Positions 44,407-53,102 of a stretch of 64,000 nucleotides of DNA are shown piece after piece. The stretch's first letter is position 1; each line of letters opens with the position of its first letter. Below the pieces are notes generated by a model. It was not told the DNA's origin. It worked only from the letters and a program-made list of their open reading frames with translations, and did not search any database. The position numbers and the translations under genes are program-made. The stretch covers positions 124,001-188,000 of the forward strand of contig JAPYSU010000004.1 of assembly GCA_029936425.1 (NCBI GenBank). Reading direction: 5' to 3'. The DNA is from Litorimonas sp. (GTDB lineage: Bacteria; Pseudomonadota; Alphaproteobacteria; Caulobacterales; Maricaulaceae).

Positions 44407-45084
44407 TCAACCAATGAGGCTTTGAACGCTTTTGTAAATCTCAGAAATGATGGTATCCTCAAGATTTTTTAAACGTAAATACTTGGGATGGTAAGTACGT
44501 AAAGCCACAATATTTGAATGCTCTGGAAGAACTACTTGGGCCAATTGTCGACAAGGAAAATTATTACTTGTTTTTATGAATTTCGCGTCGGGAAACTCCT
44601 GCTGAATTATCCAATCGTAATTAGGGCCTGTAATAAAAAGAATAATATTAATGTTATTCTCAATTACTTCCTGAGTTAATAACCCCTGCTGATAACTAAT
44701 GATTTCTTGAACATACGGACTACGTAAAATACTTGCGCTATGTTTGGTTTTGCTCATGGAAAACTTACTTAAATTCGTCCAAAGCACTGACTGATAACAA
44801 AGATTAAATCTTTTTATTATTTTTCTATGGAAATTCCAAAATGGAGAACGAGAATAATCCACTCCATAATCAAAATTGTTATAGTGATTACGCAAATTAA
44901 CTAACGATTCCTTTCCTTTGAAGGAGCTTAAAGGAGACCATCCGAAAGCTTCTTGCCCGACATATAAAATTTTAGGCGAAGCGTTTAAAAATGCGTCTGA
45001 TGGTTCAGCAATAAAAGGGCCATCATATTGATCAACACTCTCTCTCACCAGACTGACTATTTTATTAGTAACTTCTGTTATCAT
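44407..45084 (-). CDS. AT-rich gene, possible uracil-DNA-glycosylase-fold protein
   Basis: A 225-residue protein, clearly more AT-rich than its surroundings and so probably acquired. The order of motifs recalls the UDG superfamily: ILYVGQE at 39-45 (motif A-like position), LFITGPNYD at 149-157, and RTYHPKYL at 196-203 where UDGs have their HP motif. The catalytic residues of known UDG families are not clearly present, so this is only a fold-level suggestion. The ATG at 45084 has GGGGA 11 bases upstream. It sits alone between the structured stretch and the sqd operon; the folate gene that often follows 6S RNA is absent. Confidence 0.45.
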   Translation of the reverse strand: MITEVTNKIVSLVRESVDQYDGPFIAEPSDAFLNASPKILYVGQEAFGWSPLSSFKGKESLVNLRNHYNNFDYGVDYSRSPFWNFHRKIIKRFNLCYQSVLWTNLSKFSMSKTKHSASILRSPYVQEIISYQQGLLTQEVIENNINIILFITGPNYDWIIQQEFPDAKFIKTSNNFPCRQLAQVVLPEHSNIVALRTYHPKYLRLKNLEDTIISEIYKSVQSLIG

Positions 45085-45187
45085 GGCGCTTATCCCCAAA
45101 ACTTGATCAATATACTAAAAGATTAAGTCTTTCACCTAAAAATAATTACCTGAAGTTGTAATATAGCAATGGTCGTTATAGGAAGAT

Positions 45188-46033
45188 TTAAACCGCCCGA
45201 ACAAACTCACTCAACCCCCGCCATCCGCGGGGTGCCCATCCTAGTTTATTTAACTTTGTACAATCCATTTCGGCTTTCTCGAAATTCGAAATAGCGACCG
45301 GCAGCGATCTGTTTATCCTTTTGTGTTCGCGATAGGCCTTTAACAGGTCATGACGATCGACGACGATGTCCGAGATGTTAAAAGCCTGATGGGCGACCTG
45401 CTCTTTGGGTAAGGACAAGATTAGACGGATGGCGGCGACCAGATCGTCGCCGTGCAGTTCCGTTCCGGCGCGCGGCTCAATGGTTTTTCCGGCTACGAAA
45501 TCAGCAAATAATTTTGCCCATTTGTGATCGGAGTTTGGCGAAGGCTCGCCGTATATGCCGGTGGCCCGCAGACTGGTACCGATGACGTCAAGATTATTGA
45601 GCGCTTGTTCGACCTCCCATTTCATTTGTCCGTAAAGAGAAGTGGGAGTGAGCGGGAGGTCTTCGGTTAAAAGTGTTGATGCAGGGTGTCCGTCATAAAC
45701 CGCTCTGGAGGAGAGAAAGAGGATGCGCGTGACGCCGGCCTCTTTGGCCGCTTCAAATAACTTAATTGAGCCTTCCAAATTGCGTTTGAAGAAGCCGTCA
45801 GGGTCGTCGCCTTCGCCGCCGCGATACCGGCCGGGGATATGGTCAAAGGCGCAGTGTATCAGGGCATCAGCAGAAGGAAGGCGGCCAGGAGGATTGCTTA
45901 AATCAAACGGAATCCATTCGCCATGGTCGGGTTTGGAGCGGGTTAAGTGAAGAATTTCATCTCCGCGCCTTTTGGCATCTGCGGTGATGAAGCGCCCAAT
46001 ATAGCCGCTGCTTCCCGTAATAAGCAGTTTCAT
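45188..46033 (-). CDS. sqdC: SqdC-like NAD(P)-dependent epimerase/reductase of sulfolipid synthesis
   Basis: Extended-SDR fold of 281 residues with TGSSGYIG at 6-13 and the active-site pair Y134/K138 (YGQMK), preceded by LSSRAVYDG. By position as third gene after sqdB and sqdD it corresponds to SqdC of Rhodobacter sphaeroides and Sinorhizobium meliloti, whose exact reaction is unsettled. It overlaps sqdD by four bases. The symbol rests on context as much as on sequence. Confidence 0.75.
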   Translation of the reverse strand: MKLLITGSSGYIGRFITADAKRRGDEILHLTRSKPDHGEWIPFDLSNPPGRLPSADALIHCAFDHIPGRYRGGEGDDPDGFFKRNLEGSIKLFEAAKEAGVTRILFLSSRAVYDGHPASTLLTEDLPLTPTSLYGQMKWEVEQALNNLDVIGTSLRATGIYGEPSPNSDHKWAKLFADFVAGKTIEPRAGTELHGDDLVAAIRLILSLPKEQVAHQAFNISDIVVDRHDLLKAYREHKRINRSLPVAISNFEKAEMDCTKLNKLGWAPRGWRGLSEFVRAV

Positions 46034-46848
46034 TTCGGATTTGTCAGCGCGCCCAAATCGGGAGTCTCGCCGTTTTTAAACTGCCACCACAAATCAATGA
46101 GCGGTTTTAGCTTTTCGGTTTTGGGGTGTTCGGCCTGCCACGGTTTTTCATATTGATAATGCAGGATGTGGATGGAGTTCCAGTCCCAAAGGGCGGGTAA
46201 ATTAAACCACACATATTGAAGCATATTGTAGAAGACGGGCAGGCCGTGCCAATCCGGGAAATAATGCTCCAGAAAAGTTTGATCGGTGCGGCGCCAGAAT
46301 TTGTCTTCGGCGTCCAAGGCCTCAAGCATTTTCGCGTAAGTGTCTTTTGACGGGCGGGCGGTGAAAACGCCGGAATTCAACCGGTGAAAATCGACGACGC
46401 TTTCATAGACATTGGGCGCGGCGCAAAACTCCGGATACTTAAATAATATATCGCAATTTTTAAGCATCAAAGCGTCGGCGTCGATGAAAACGACAGCTTC
46501 ATACTCCGTCAGTTCCCAGAGACGCAATTTCGCGAAATTATCCAGCGGCGTATGAAATTTTGGCTTTTCGCCTTTGGTAAAGGGCGCCGCGTCATGCTGC
46601 GCTTTTCGGGAGTGACGCGCATTAAAGGCATCGCTCATCGGTAAAAGCTCTATTTCGACAAGACGCATCCCCAAAGCCTGGAGCGGCTCTAGGTCATTTT
46701 TTGACACGCCGCCCGTATGCATCACCACCTTATCCGCCTCTGTGCCGGTCAGGGCGATGGAGCGCATAAGCGCCTCTGCCCCGGCGGCGTAGTCGGCATT
46801 CGTGACCAGAGTCACATAGGCGTGATCAGCATTAGGCGCGGTGGTCAT
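46030..46848 (-). CDS. sqdD: SqdD-like GT8 glycosyltransferase (sulfoquinovosyl transfer)
   Basis: A glycogenin/galactinol-synthase-like GT8 enzyme of 272 residues. The opening is AYVTLVTNADYAAGAEALMRSI, the metal-binding DAD is at 123-125 in VFIDADALML, and LNSGVFTARPS and DQTFLEHYF follow as in the family. In R. sphaeroides SqdD is the GT8 partner thought to transfer sulfoquinovose to diacylglycerol. It lies three bases after sqdB, supporting the same role. Confidence 0.8.
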   Translation of the reverse strand: MTTAPNADHAYVTLVTNADYAAGAEALMRSIALTGTEADKVVMHTGGVSKNDLEPLQALGMRLVEIELLPMSDAFNARHSRKAQHDAAPFTKGEKPKFHTPLDNFAKLRLWELTEYEAVVFIDADALMLKNCDILFKYPEFCAAPNVYESVVDFHRLNSGVFTARPSKDTYAKMLEALDAEDKFWRRTDQTFLEHYFPDWHGLPVFYNMLQYVWFNLPALWDWNSIHILHYQYEKPWQAEHPKTEKLKPLIDLWWQFKNGETPDLGALTNPK

Positions 46849-46851
46849 TTG

Positions 46852-48072
46852 CTATGACACAGACTTGAGGCGTTTTCCTTCAGGGTCTGTTTCCACGCGA
46901 TTGGCAATGTCCTTGGTCCAGGCAGACAGCGCGCGAACGCGGCTGCGATCCACGCGGTGGGCGTATTTTTTCGCCACTTCTACGACTTCATCGAGAAGAC
47001 CTTCGGCCAAGGTGGTCGGCTCCAGGCCAAGAGCGAGGAACTGATCATTTTTCACGATAAGATCGTTTTCAGGCGCTTCTTTGCGCGGGTTGGCGATATT
47101 GGCGATTCTGGCGCCAGTCATGTCGGAAATCAGCTTGGCCAAATCCCGGATGCGATGCGTCTCCGTCATCTGGTTATAGATTTTGACGCGGTCACCAGCG
47201 GCGGGCGGCGTGTCGAGGGCAAGCTCAATACATTTCACACTGTCCTTAATATGGATGAAAGCACGAGTCTGGCCGCCGGTGCCGTGCACCGTCAGCGGGT
47301 AATCAATGGCGGCTTGAATGAGGAAGCGGTTCAAAACTGTGCCGTAATCGCCGTCATAATCGAAACGGTTGATAAGCTGTTCATGGCGCTGCGTCTGTTC
47401 GGTATGCGTGCCCCAGACAATGCCCTGGTGGAGATCTGTGATGCGCAGGCCGTCATTCTGCGCGTAGAATTGGAACAGGATCTGATCCATGCTTTTGGTC
47501 ATGTGATAGACGGAACCCGGCTTGGTCGGGTAAAGCACTTCGAGTCCTTTTTTCTCGCCTTCCAGATTTTCGATTTCGACGTCGAGATAACCTTCGGGAA
47601 TGGCCGCGCCGACGCTGGAATATCCGTAAACGCCCATCGTGCCCAGATGCACCAAATGCGCGTCAATTCCGGTTTCGACCATCGCTGTGAGGAGGTTGTG
47701 CGTCGCGTTGACGTTATTATTGACGGTGTAAACCTTATGCCGATCAGATTTCATGGAGTAGGGCGCGGCGCGCTGCTCGGCGAAATGGATGATGGAGTCA
47801 GGCTTGTGATCGGCAAGCCATTGTCGCAGAATCTGGTAATCCCGGGCAATGTCTATCAGGTGAAAATGCAGGCGGCGTCCGGTAAGTTCGTACCAGATGC
47901 GGCAACGCTCCTGGATGGAATCCATCGGAGTCAGGGACTGAACGCCAAGCTCCGTATCGATCCAGCGCCGGGACAGATTGTCGATAATATGGATTTCATG
48001 ACCCAGATCCGACAAATGCAATACGGTCGGCCATCCGACAAACCCATCTCCACCCAAGACTGCAATTTTCAT
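46852..48072 (-). CDS. sqdB: UDP-sulfoquinovose synthase
   Basis: Converts UDP-glucose and sulfite to UDP-sulfoquinovose, the head-group donor of the sulfolipid SQDG. The NAD-binding GGDGFVG at 7-13 starts the protein. Further stretches closely resemble the plant enzyme SQD1: DNLSRR, SLTPMDSIQER, FAEQRAAPYSM, LGTMGVYG, LHQGIVWGTHTEQT, GTVLNRFLIQAA and GGQTRAFIHIKDSVKCIELA. Length 406 is right. It is first in sqdB-sqdD-sqdC, with a candidate promoter and dyad just upstream. sqdA is not in the window. Confidence 0.93.
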   Translation of the reverse strand: MKIAVLGGDGFVGWPTVLHLSDLGHEIHIIDNLSRRWIDTELGVQSLTPMDSIQERCRIWYELTGRRLHFHLIDIARDYQILRQWLADHKPDSIIHFAEQRAAPYSMKSDRHKVYTVNNNVNATHNLLTAMVETGIDAHLVHLGTMGVYGYSSVGAAIPEGYLDVEIENLEGEKKGLEVLYPTKPGSVYHMTKSMDQILFQFYAQNDGLRITDLHQGIVWGTHTEQTQRHEQLINRFDYDGDYGTVLNRFLIQAAIDYPLTVHGTGGQTRAFIHIKDSVKCIELALDTPPAAGDRVKIYNQMTETHRIRDLAKLISDMTGARIANIANPRKEAPENDLIVKNDQFLALGLEPTTLAEGLLDEVVEVAKKYAHRVDRSRVRALSAWTKDIANRVETDPEGKRLKSVS

Positions 48073-48106
48073 ACTTCTCTCCGCGATAATTTATTTCTAT
48101 CTGTGT

Positions 48107-48158
48107 GTTATACAGAGACCTTATATGAAGTCATGCCTCCACATCAAATTTCATATAA
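48107..48158 (-). promoter_or_regulatory. Candidate sqdB promoter overlapped by a 9+9 dyad
   Basis: On the minus strand ATGACT (48134-48129) and TATAAC (48112-48107), 16 bases apart, form a near-consensus promoter 35 bases before the sqdB ATG. A perfect inverted repeat, TTATATGAA (48121-48129) and TTCATATAA (48150-48158), covers the spacer and reaches the -35 element. A regulator bound there would block RNA polymerase. No T-run follows, so a terminator for the upstream antiporter is less likely. Confidence 0.55.
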
Positions 48159-48197
48159 ATGACATAGAGGGGCCGAAGATGTCCGTCGAAGAAGGCT

Positions 48198-49490
48198 TTA
48201 CAACAGGGTTGGATCGACATTGCGCCGGACCACCGTCTTCACGGTCAGGCCCTGCACAATGATGGAGAAAATCACGATGCCGTAGGTCGCCGTCAGAATG
48301 AGCGGTTTATATTCATTATCCGGCAGAGCGAGGGCGAGAGCGACGGAAATACCGCCGCGCACACCGCCCCAGGTCAGCACGGGCACGGCGCCTTTGGCGA
48401 AATCCTTGAACGTTCCGATGACTTTCATCGGCACATAAACGGCGCAGAGACGGGCCAGCAGGACCAGTGGAATCGCTATCAAGGTGATAATCGCAAATTT
48501 CGGCGCGAGGCCAAGCACCAGAATTTCCAGGCCGATCAATAGGAAAAGCACCGAGTTCAAAATCTCATCGACCATTTCCCAGAACCCAAAGAGCGCGGAT
48601 TTTGTATGTTCGGACATGGCAAAAGCCGCGCCTTTATTGCCAATCATAAGGCCTGCGACGACAACGGCGATGGGGCCGGAGAGATGATGGCCGAGAATGT
48701 TGATCCGCTGCGCCAGGGCGTAGGTTCCAGCGACGAGGGCGAGGCTGATGAGAACTTCGATCGCGTGTTCATCAATACGGCGCATCATACGATAGCCAAT
48801 CCACCCGGCCAGAAGACCAAGCGCTGCGCCGCCAATCGCGTCTACGACAAACAGCTCGATAATATCCCATATACCTATCGCGGCGTGCGCGGCGTCTGCA
48901 TTGCCTGTAGACCCCACCGCGATGGCGAGGAGGATGGTAAAGACAACAACCCCGACGCCGTCATTAAACAGGCTTTCGCCGGCAATTTTCGTCTCCAGCG
49001 TTTTCGGCATTTTTACGGTTTTCAGAATAGAGAGAACGGCCACCGGGTCTGTCGGGGAAATCAGAGAGCCAAAGACCAAGGCCCAGATATAAGGAAGGTT
49101 CACCCCGAAGAGCTGGGCGACGTAATAAAATCCCGTCCCGACGATGAAGGTCGAGAGAATAACGCCGAAGGTCGCCATGCTCCCGATCTCCAGCTTGGCG
49201 CTTCGGAGTTTGGAGAAGTCAACATGAAGCGCACCAGCAAAGAGGAGGAAGCCCAGCATGCCCTTCATCAGGGTTTCATTAAAATCTATCTGCCCCAGAG
49301 CGGATTGAAGCGTATCCGTCATGGAAAGCTGTGGAAACATCGCCTCGGACGCTAAAAGAAGGAATGATGCGACCAGCGCCATTACCAAAAGGCCGATCGC
49401 GTGCGGAAGTTTAATATAGGCTCGGTTGACCCAGGACAGAATGGCCGACAGCACGAGCAATAGCGCCGCGATTTCAAATATACTCAACAT
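48198..49490 (-). CDS. Na+/H+ antiporter, CPA1 (NhaP) family
   Basis: Inner-membrane cation/proton exchanger of 430 residues with about 12 helices. The ion-site helices show SLISPTDPVAVLSI and ESLFNDGVGVVVF, both highly conserved in CPA1 proteins, and GGVRGGISVALALALP near the C-terminus. GGGAGACCTT precedes the ATG at 49490. There is no large cytoplasmic C-terminal domain. It is divergent from fabD. Confidence 0.9.
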   Translation of the reverse strand: MLSIFEIAALLLVLSAILSWVNRAYIKLPHAIGLLVMALVASFLLLASEAMFPQLSMTDTLQSALGQIDFNETLMKGMLGFLLFAGALHVDFSKLRSAKLEIGSMATFGVILSTFIVGTGFYYVAQLFGVNLPYIWALVFGSLISPTDPVAVLSILKTVKMPKTLETKIAGESLFNDGVGVVVFTILLAIAVGSTGNADAAHAAIGIWDIIELFVVDAIGGAALGLLAGWIGYRMMRRIDEHAIEVLISLALVAGTYALAQRINILGHHLSGPIAVVVAGLMIGNKGAAFAMSEHTKSALFGFWEMVDEILNSVLFLLIGLEILVLGLAPKFAIITLIAIPLVLLARLCAVYVPMKVIGTFKDFAKGAVPVLTWGGVRGGISVALALALPDNEYKPLILTATYGIVIFSIIVQGLTVKTVVRRNVDPTLL

Positions 49491-49591
49491 AAGGTCTCCC
49501 GCCCCGAATAATTTTGACAAACTACGCCTTGAGGAGTGGCTTGCAAGAAAATATCCGTTAAAAGACCCCTTTAAAACAAAGGGATTGGCAG

Positions 49592-49619
49592 TTGACCTTA
49601 TCGCCCGCTTTTCTAGGCT
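49592..49619 (+). promoter_or_regulatory. Candidate promoter of the fab operon
   Basis: TTGACC at 49592-49597 and TAGGCT at 49614-49619 are separated by 16 bases, with the fabD ATG 31 bases further on. This is the best-placed sigma-70-type pair in the fabD upstream region. Confidence 0.4.
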
Positions 49620-49650
49620 ATGGGTTCAACACAAACAGGTGCAACAATAT

Positions 49651-50595
49651 ATGACATTCGCATTTATTTTTCCGGGACAAGGCAGCCAGTCTGTTGGCAT
49701 GGGCAAGGATTTGGCAGAGGCCTTCCCGGCCGCTCGCCGCGTCTTCGAAGAAGTGGACAACGCGCTCGATCAAAAACTGTCAAACCTGATGTTCAACGGG
49801 CCGATTGAAGATTTGACCCTGACAACGAATACGCAGCCAGCACTGATGGCCTGCTCCATGGCGGCGATGGCTGTCTTGGCCGAAGATTTCGGCTTCAAGG
49901 CCAAAGATCAGGCGTTTCTGGCAGGGCATTCCCTAGGGGAATATTCGGCGCTCTGCGCGGCCGGGTCGATCTCTCTGGCCGATACGGCAAAGCTTTTGCG
50001 GATACGCGGCGATGCGATGCAGGCGGCTGTACCTGTCGACGCCGGGGCCATGGCGGCGCTTCTGGGCGCGAGTGTAGAGCAAGCCGAGGCGGCGGCGGAA
50101 GCCGGCAGCAAACACGGCATTTGTCAGATCGCCAATGATAATGCGACCGGCCAGATTGTATTGTCTGGTGAAAAAGACGCGGTTCAGGCCGCAGTGGATG
50201 CCTGTTCTGATCTAGGAATTAAAAAAGCGATGATGCTCAATGTGTCCGCGCCGTTTCATTGCGACATGATGATGCCGGCGGCGGCAAAGATGCGCGAAGC
50301 GCTGGCCCATCAGACGATTTTAGAACCTTCTGTACCTGTCGTGAATAATGTAACGGCGCGTCCGGTGACCGAGCCAGACCAGATCCGCGAAGACCTGATC
50401 ACGCAAGTCACAGGCCGCGTGCGCTGGCGCGAATCGATTGAATGGATGGCCGCCAATGGCGTCGAGACATTTGCGGAGCCCGGAACGGGCAAGGTACTGA
50501 CCGTCATGCTCAAACGGATTGTGAGCGGCGTCGAAGGTGTCGCGCTCAATTCCCCGGACTCGCTCGAAGCGTTTGCCAAAAAAGTAAAAGGATAG
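49651..50595 (+). CDS. fabD: Malonyl-CoA:ACP transacylase
   Basis: Loads malonyl groups onto ACP for fatty-acid synthesis. Conserved parts are FIFPGQGSQSVGMG, the nucleophile Ser in AGHSLGEYSAL and the catalytic His in VSAPFHCDMM. The ATG at 49651 gives the family start (MTFAFIFPGQ) and 314 residues; the 75-codon extension to 49426 overlaps the divergent antiporter and is not part of the gene. It starts fabD-fabG-acpP-fabF. Confidence 0.96.
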   Translation: MTFAFIFPGQGSQSVGMGKDLAEAFPAARRVFEEVDNALDQKLSNLMFNGPIEDLTLTTNTQPALMACSMAAMAVLAEDFGFKAKDQAFLAGHSLGEYSALCAAGSISLADTAKLLRIRGDAMQAAVPVDAGAMAALLGASVEQAEAAAEAGSKHGICQIANDNATGQIVLSGEKDAVQAAVDACSDLGIKKAMMLNVSAPFHCDMMMPAAAKMREALAHQTILEPSVPVVNNVTARPVTEPDQIREDLITQVTGRVRWRESIEWMAANGVETFAEPGTGKVLTVMLKRIVSGVEGVALNSPDSLEAFAKKVKG

Positions 50596-50598
50596 ATT

Positions 50599-51339
50599 AT
50601 GTTTGATCTCAGCGGAAAACGCGCGCTCGTCACGGGCGCGACGGGCGGCCTCGGCGGCTCTATAGCCAAAATGCTCCACGCCCAAGGCGCGCATGTTGCC
50701 CTTTCAGGCACCAGAGCGGAAAAACTCGAAGGTCTGGCGTCGGAGCTGGGCGACGGCGCTTACGTGACGCCATGTAACCTATCGGACGGCGACGCCGTTG
50801 ATGCGCTTCCGGCCCAAGCCGCGGACGCCCTCGGCGGGTCTATTGATATTCTTGTAGCGAATGCGGGCATTACGCGCGATGGCCTGTTGATGCGTATGAA
50901 ACAAGAAGACTGGGATTTAGTACAAAAGGTCAATCTGGAAGCCTATTTCCGCCTGTCCAAAGCGTGTCTTCGCCCCATGATGAAATCCCGCTGGGGACGA
51001 ATCATTGGCATAACGTCGATTGTTGGCGTTACCGGTAATCCGGGACAGACGAATTACGCGGCGTCCAAAGCCGGCATGATCGGGTTTTCAAAATCGCTGG
51101 CGCAAGAAGTGGCAAGCCGGGGAATCACTGTAAATACAATTGCGCCCGGTTTCATCAGCTCGCCTATGACGGATGAGCTGAATGACGCTCAAAGAGAGGC
51201 GACTCTGTCCAAAATTCCTGCTGGCGATTTGGGAACCGGCGAGGATATTGCCGCCGCCGCGCTGTATCTCGCGTCTCAAGAAGCGAATTACGTTACGGGT
51301 CAAACCCTGCACGTAAATGGCGGGATGGCCATGATTTAA
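50599..51339 (+). CDS. fabG: 3-oxoacyl-[ACP] reductase FabG
   Basis: NADPH-dependent first reduction of the elongation cycle. TGATGGLGGSIA binds the cofactor, NAGITRDGLLMRM is the FabG signature, and the catalytic Ser, Tyr and Lys are in ITSIVGVTG and NYAASKAG. Length is 246. It starts three bases after fabD. Confidence 0.95.
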   Translation: MFDLSGKRALVTGATGGLGGSIAKMLHAQGAHVALSGTRAEKLEGLASELGDGAYVTPCNLSDGDAVDALPAQAADALGGSIDILVANAGITRDGLLMRMKQEDWDLVQKVNLEAYFRLSKACLRPMMKSRWGRIIGITSIVGVTGNPGQTNYAASKAGMIGFSKSLAQEVASRGITVNTIAPGFISSPMTDELNDAQREATLSKIPAGDLGTGEDIAAAALYLASQEANYVTGQTLHVNGGMAMI

Positions 51340-51538
51340 AAGGAATTTAGGGGTGTTTTTACCCACATTTTAGCGGTAATAAGGCTCTGGTCACAGGTTT
51401 TGGGGTGTGCTAACCCGCCGCAGCACTTATTATTGGGGGGCACCCAATAGCAATTCGTCGCTTGTAATTTAGGGAACTCCCCTTATTTGCTAGCCGTAAC
51501 CGCCGGATGAAAGCCCGGCTACACTAAAAGGAAAGTCT
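51340..51538 (+). promoter_or_regulatory. acpP leader region with small hairpins
   Basis: The 199-base fabG-acpP gap is unusually long for this compact operon and probably holds the separate acpP promoter needed for its very high expression. Visible pairings are GGGT-GTTTTT-ACCC near 51351, GTGCT (51407-51411) with AGCAC (51422-51426) and ATTGGG with CCCAAT near 51432-51448. AAAGGAAAG is the ribosome-binding site. No clear -35/-10 pair could be fixed. Confidence 0.35.
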
Positions 51539-51775
51539 ATGTCAGACGTATTAGCCCGTGTAAAAAAGATGGTCGTTGAGCATCTTGACGTTGAAGAATC
51601 AAAAGTCACGGAAAACGCCCACTTTATCGATGATCTTGGGGCGGACAGCCTCGACAATGTCGAGCTTGTCATGGCGTTTGAAGAAGAATTTGATATTGAA
51701 ATCCCTGATGATGCGGCTGAGCACATTCAGACTGTCGGGGACGCCGTTAAGTTCATTTCTGAAAAAGTCGACTAG
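51539..51775 (+). CDS. acpP: Acyl carrier protein
   Basis: Carries growing acyl chains on a phosphopantetheine attached to the Ser of GADSLDNVELVMAFEEEF. The acidic four-helix protein has 78 residues. An AAAGGAAAG site precedes the ATG. It supplies fabZ, lpxA and lpxD products encoded elsewhere in the window with their acyl-ACP substrates. Confidence 0.97.
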   Translation: MSDVLARVKKMVVEHLDVEESKVTENAHFIDDLGADSLDNVELVMAFEEEFDIEIPDDAAEHIQTVGDAVKFISEKVD

Positions 51776-51794
51776 ACTAAGGTAGATATATCGC

Positions 51795-53093
51795 ATGAGA
51801 CGGGTTGTTGTTACAGGCCTGGGCCTAGTTACGCCCGTCGGATGCGGTGTTGAGACTGCCTGGAAAGCTATACTGGACGGTAAGTCCGGAGCTTCCAAAA
51901 TAGAACATTTCGACGTCAGCGATATTGCTTGCAAAATTGCTGCCGTCATTCCCCGCGCCGATGGCCGGGCCGGGGGAAGCCCCGAACAAGAAGGGGTCTT
52001 CAACCCCGATGATGTAATGAGCGCGCGCGACGCCAAACGCATTGACGATTTTATTCTCTACTCCATTGCTGCCTCTGATGAAGCCCTGAAGGATTCCGGC
52101 TGGAACCCTGTTGAGGAAGGTCAAGAGGCCCAAGAACGCACTGGCGTTATGTTTGGCTCCGGTATTGGCGGTCTGCAGACGACTTATGACGCGTCAATTA
52201 CCCTCCATGAGAAGGGGCCGAGACGGCTCTCTCCTTTTGTTATTCCGGCCATGTTGATTAATTTGGCCTCCGGTCAGATTTCTATTCGCCACGGCCTGAA
52301 AGGCCCGAACCATTCAGTTGTCACCGCGTGTGCCACAGGGGCGCATGCCATCGGCGATGCCGGGCGTATGATCGCCCATGGCGACGCTGATGTGATGGTT
52401 GCTGGCGGCGGAGAAAGCTCAATCAATCGCTTGGGCATTGCGTCATTCGTGGCCTGCCGCGCCATGACGACGGGATTTAACGACACACCCGAAAAAGCAT
52501 CGCGTCCCTATGATAAAGACCGCGACGGATTTTTGATGGGTGAAGGCGCAGGCGCCGTTATTCTCGAAGAATATGAACATGCCAAAGCGCGCGGCGCCAA
52601 GATTTATGCGGAATTGGTGGGGTACGGCCTCTCCGGTGATGCCTATCATATCACTAGCCCTGCGCCGGAAGGCGAAGGCGGACACCGCGCCATGAAAGCC
52701 GCTCTTGCAGGGTCTGGTTTGAAAGCTGAAGATATTGGCTATGTGAACGCACATGGCACGTCCACGCCTATGGGCGATGAGCTGGAAGTCCGCGCAGTTG
52801 AAAAACTCTTGGGCGATCACGCTAAAAATGCGTCCATGTCCTCGACAAAGTCAGCGACCGGACACCTGCTGGGCGCGGCCGGGGCTGTCGAAGCCATTTT
52901 CTCCATATTGGCGCTTCGGGATCAAATGGCGCCGCCGACGCTGAATCTGGATAATCCATCTGTCGAAACTGAACTCGATCTCGTCCCGCATAAAGCCAAG
53001 CCGATTAAAGCCAAAGCCGTGATGTCCAATTCATTTGGATTTGGCGGAACAAATGCGGCTGTCATCTTCGCGCAAGCGCCCGAATCTGATTAG
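51795..53093 (+). CDS. fabF: 3-oxoacyl-[ACP] synthase II
   Basis: Condensing enzyme that elongates acyl-ACP. The thiolase-fold catalytic residues are Cys in VTACATGAHAIGD, His in NAHGTSTPMGDE and His in SATGHLLGAAGAVE; GFGGTNA closes the fold. Length 432 is slightly long because of a small insertion near residue 50-70 (PRADGRAGGSPEQEG). Nineteen bases follow acpP. Confidence 0.96.
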   Translation: MRRVVVTGLGLVTPVGCGVETAWKAILDGKSGASKIEHFDVSDIACKIAAVIPRADGRAGGSPEQEGVFNPDDVMSARDAKRIDDFILYSIAASDEALKDSGWNPVEEGQEAQERTGVMFGSGIGGLQTTYDASITLHEKGPRRLSPFVIPAMLINLASGQISIRHGLKGPNHSVVTACATGAHAIGDAGRMIAHGDADVMVAGGGESSINRLGIASFVACRAMTTGFNDTPEKASRPYDKDRDGFLMGEGAGAVILEEYEHAKARGAKIYAELVGYGLSGDAYHITSPAPEGEGGHRAMKAALAGSGLKAEDIGYVNAHGTSTPMGDELEVRAVEKLLGDHAKNASMSSTKSATGHLLGAAGAVEAIFSILALRDQMAPPTLNLDNPSVETELDLVPHKAKPIKAKAVMSNSFGFGGTNAAVIFAQAPESD

Positions 53094-53102
53094 ACAGGGC
53101 AC

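Noticed and set aside
46957..48162. 401-codon plus-strand frame antisense to sqdB
   Set aside because: The minus strand is a clear UDP-sulfoquinovose synthase; the plus-strand product has no recognisable domain.
48606..49355. 249-codon plus-strand frame antisense to the antiporter
   Set aside because: Highly charged product with no features, opposite a gene with conserved transport motifs.
49426..49650. N-terminal extension of fabD
   Set aside because: It overlaps the divergent antiporter start, and the family begins at the MTFAFIFPGQ start.
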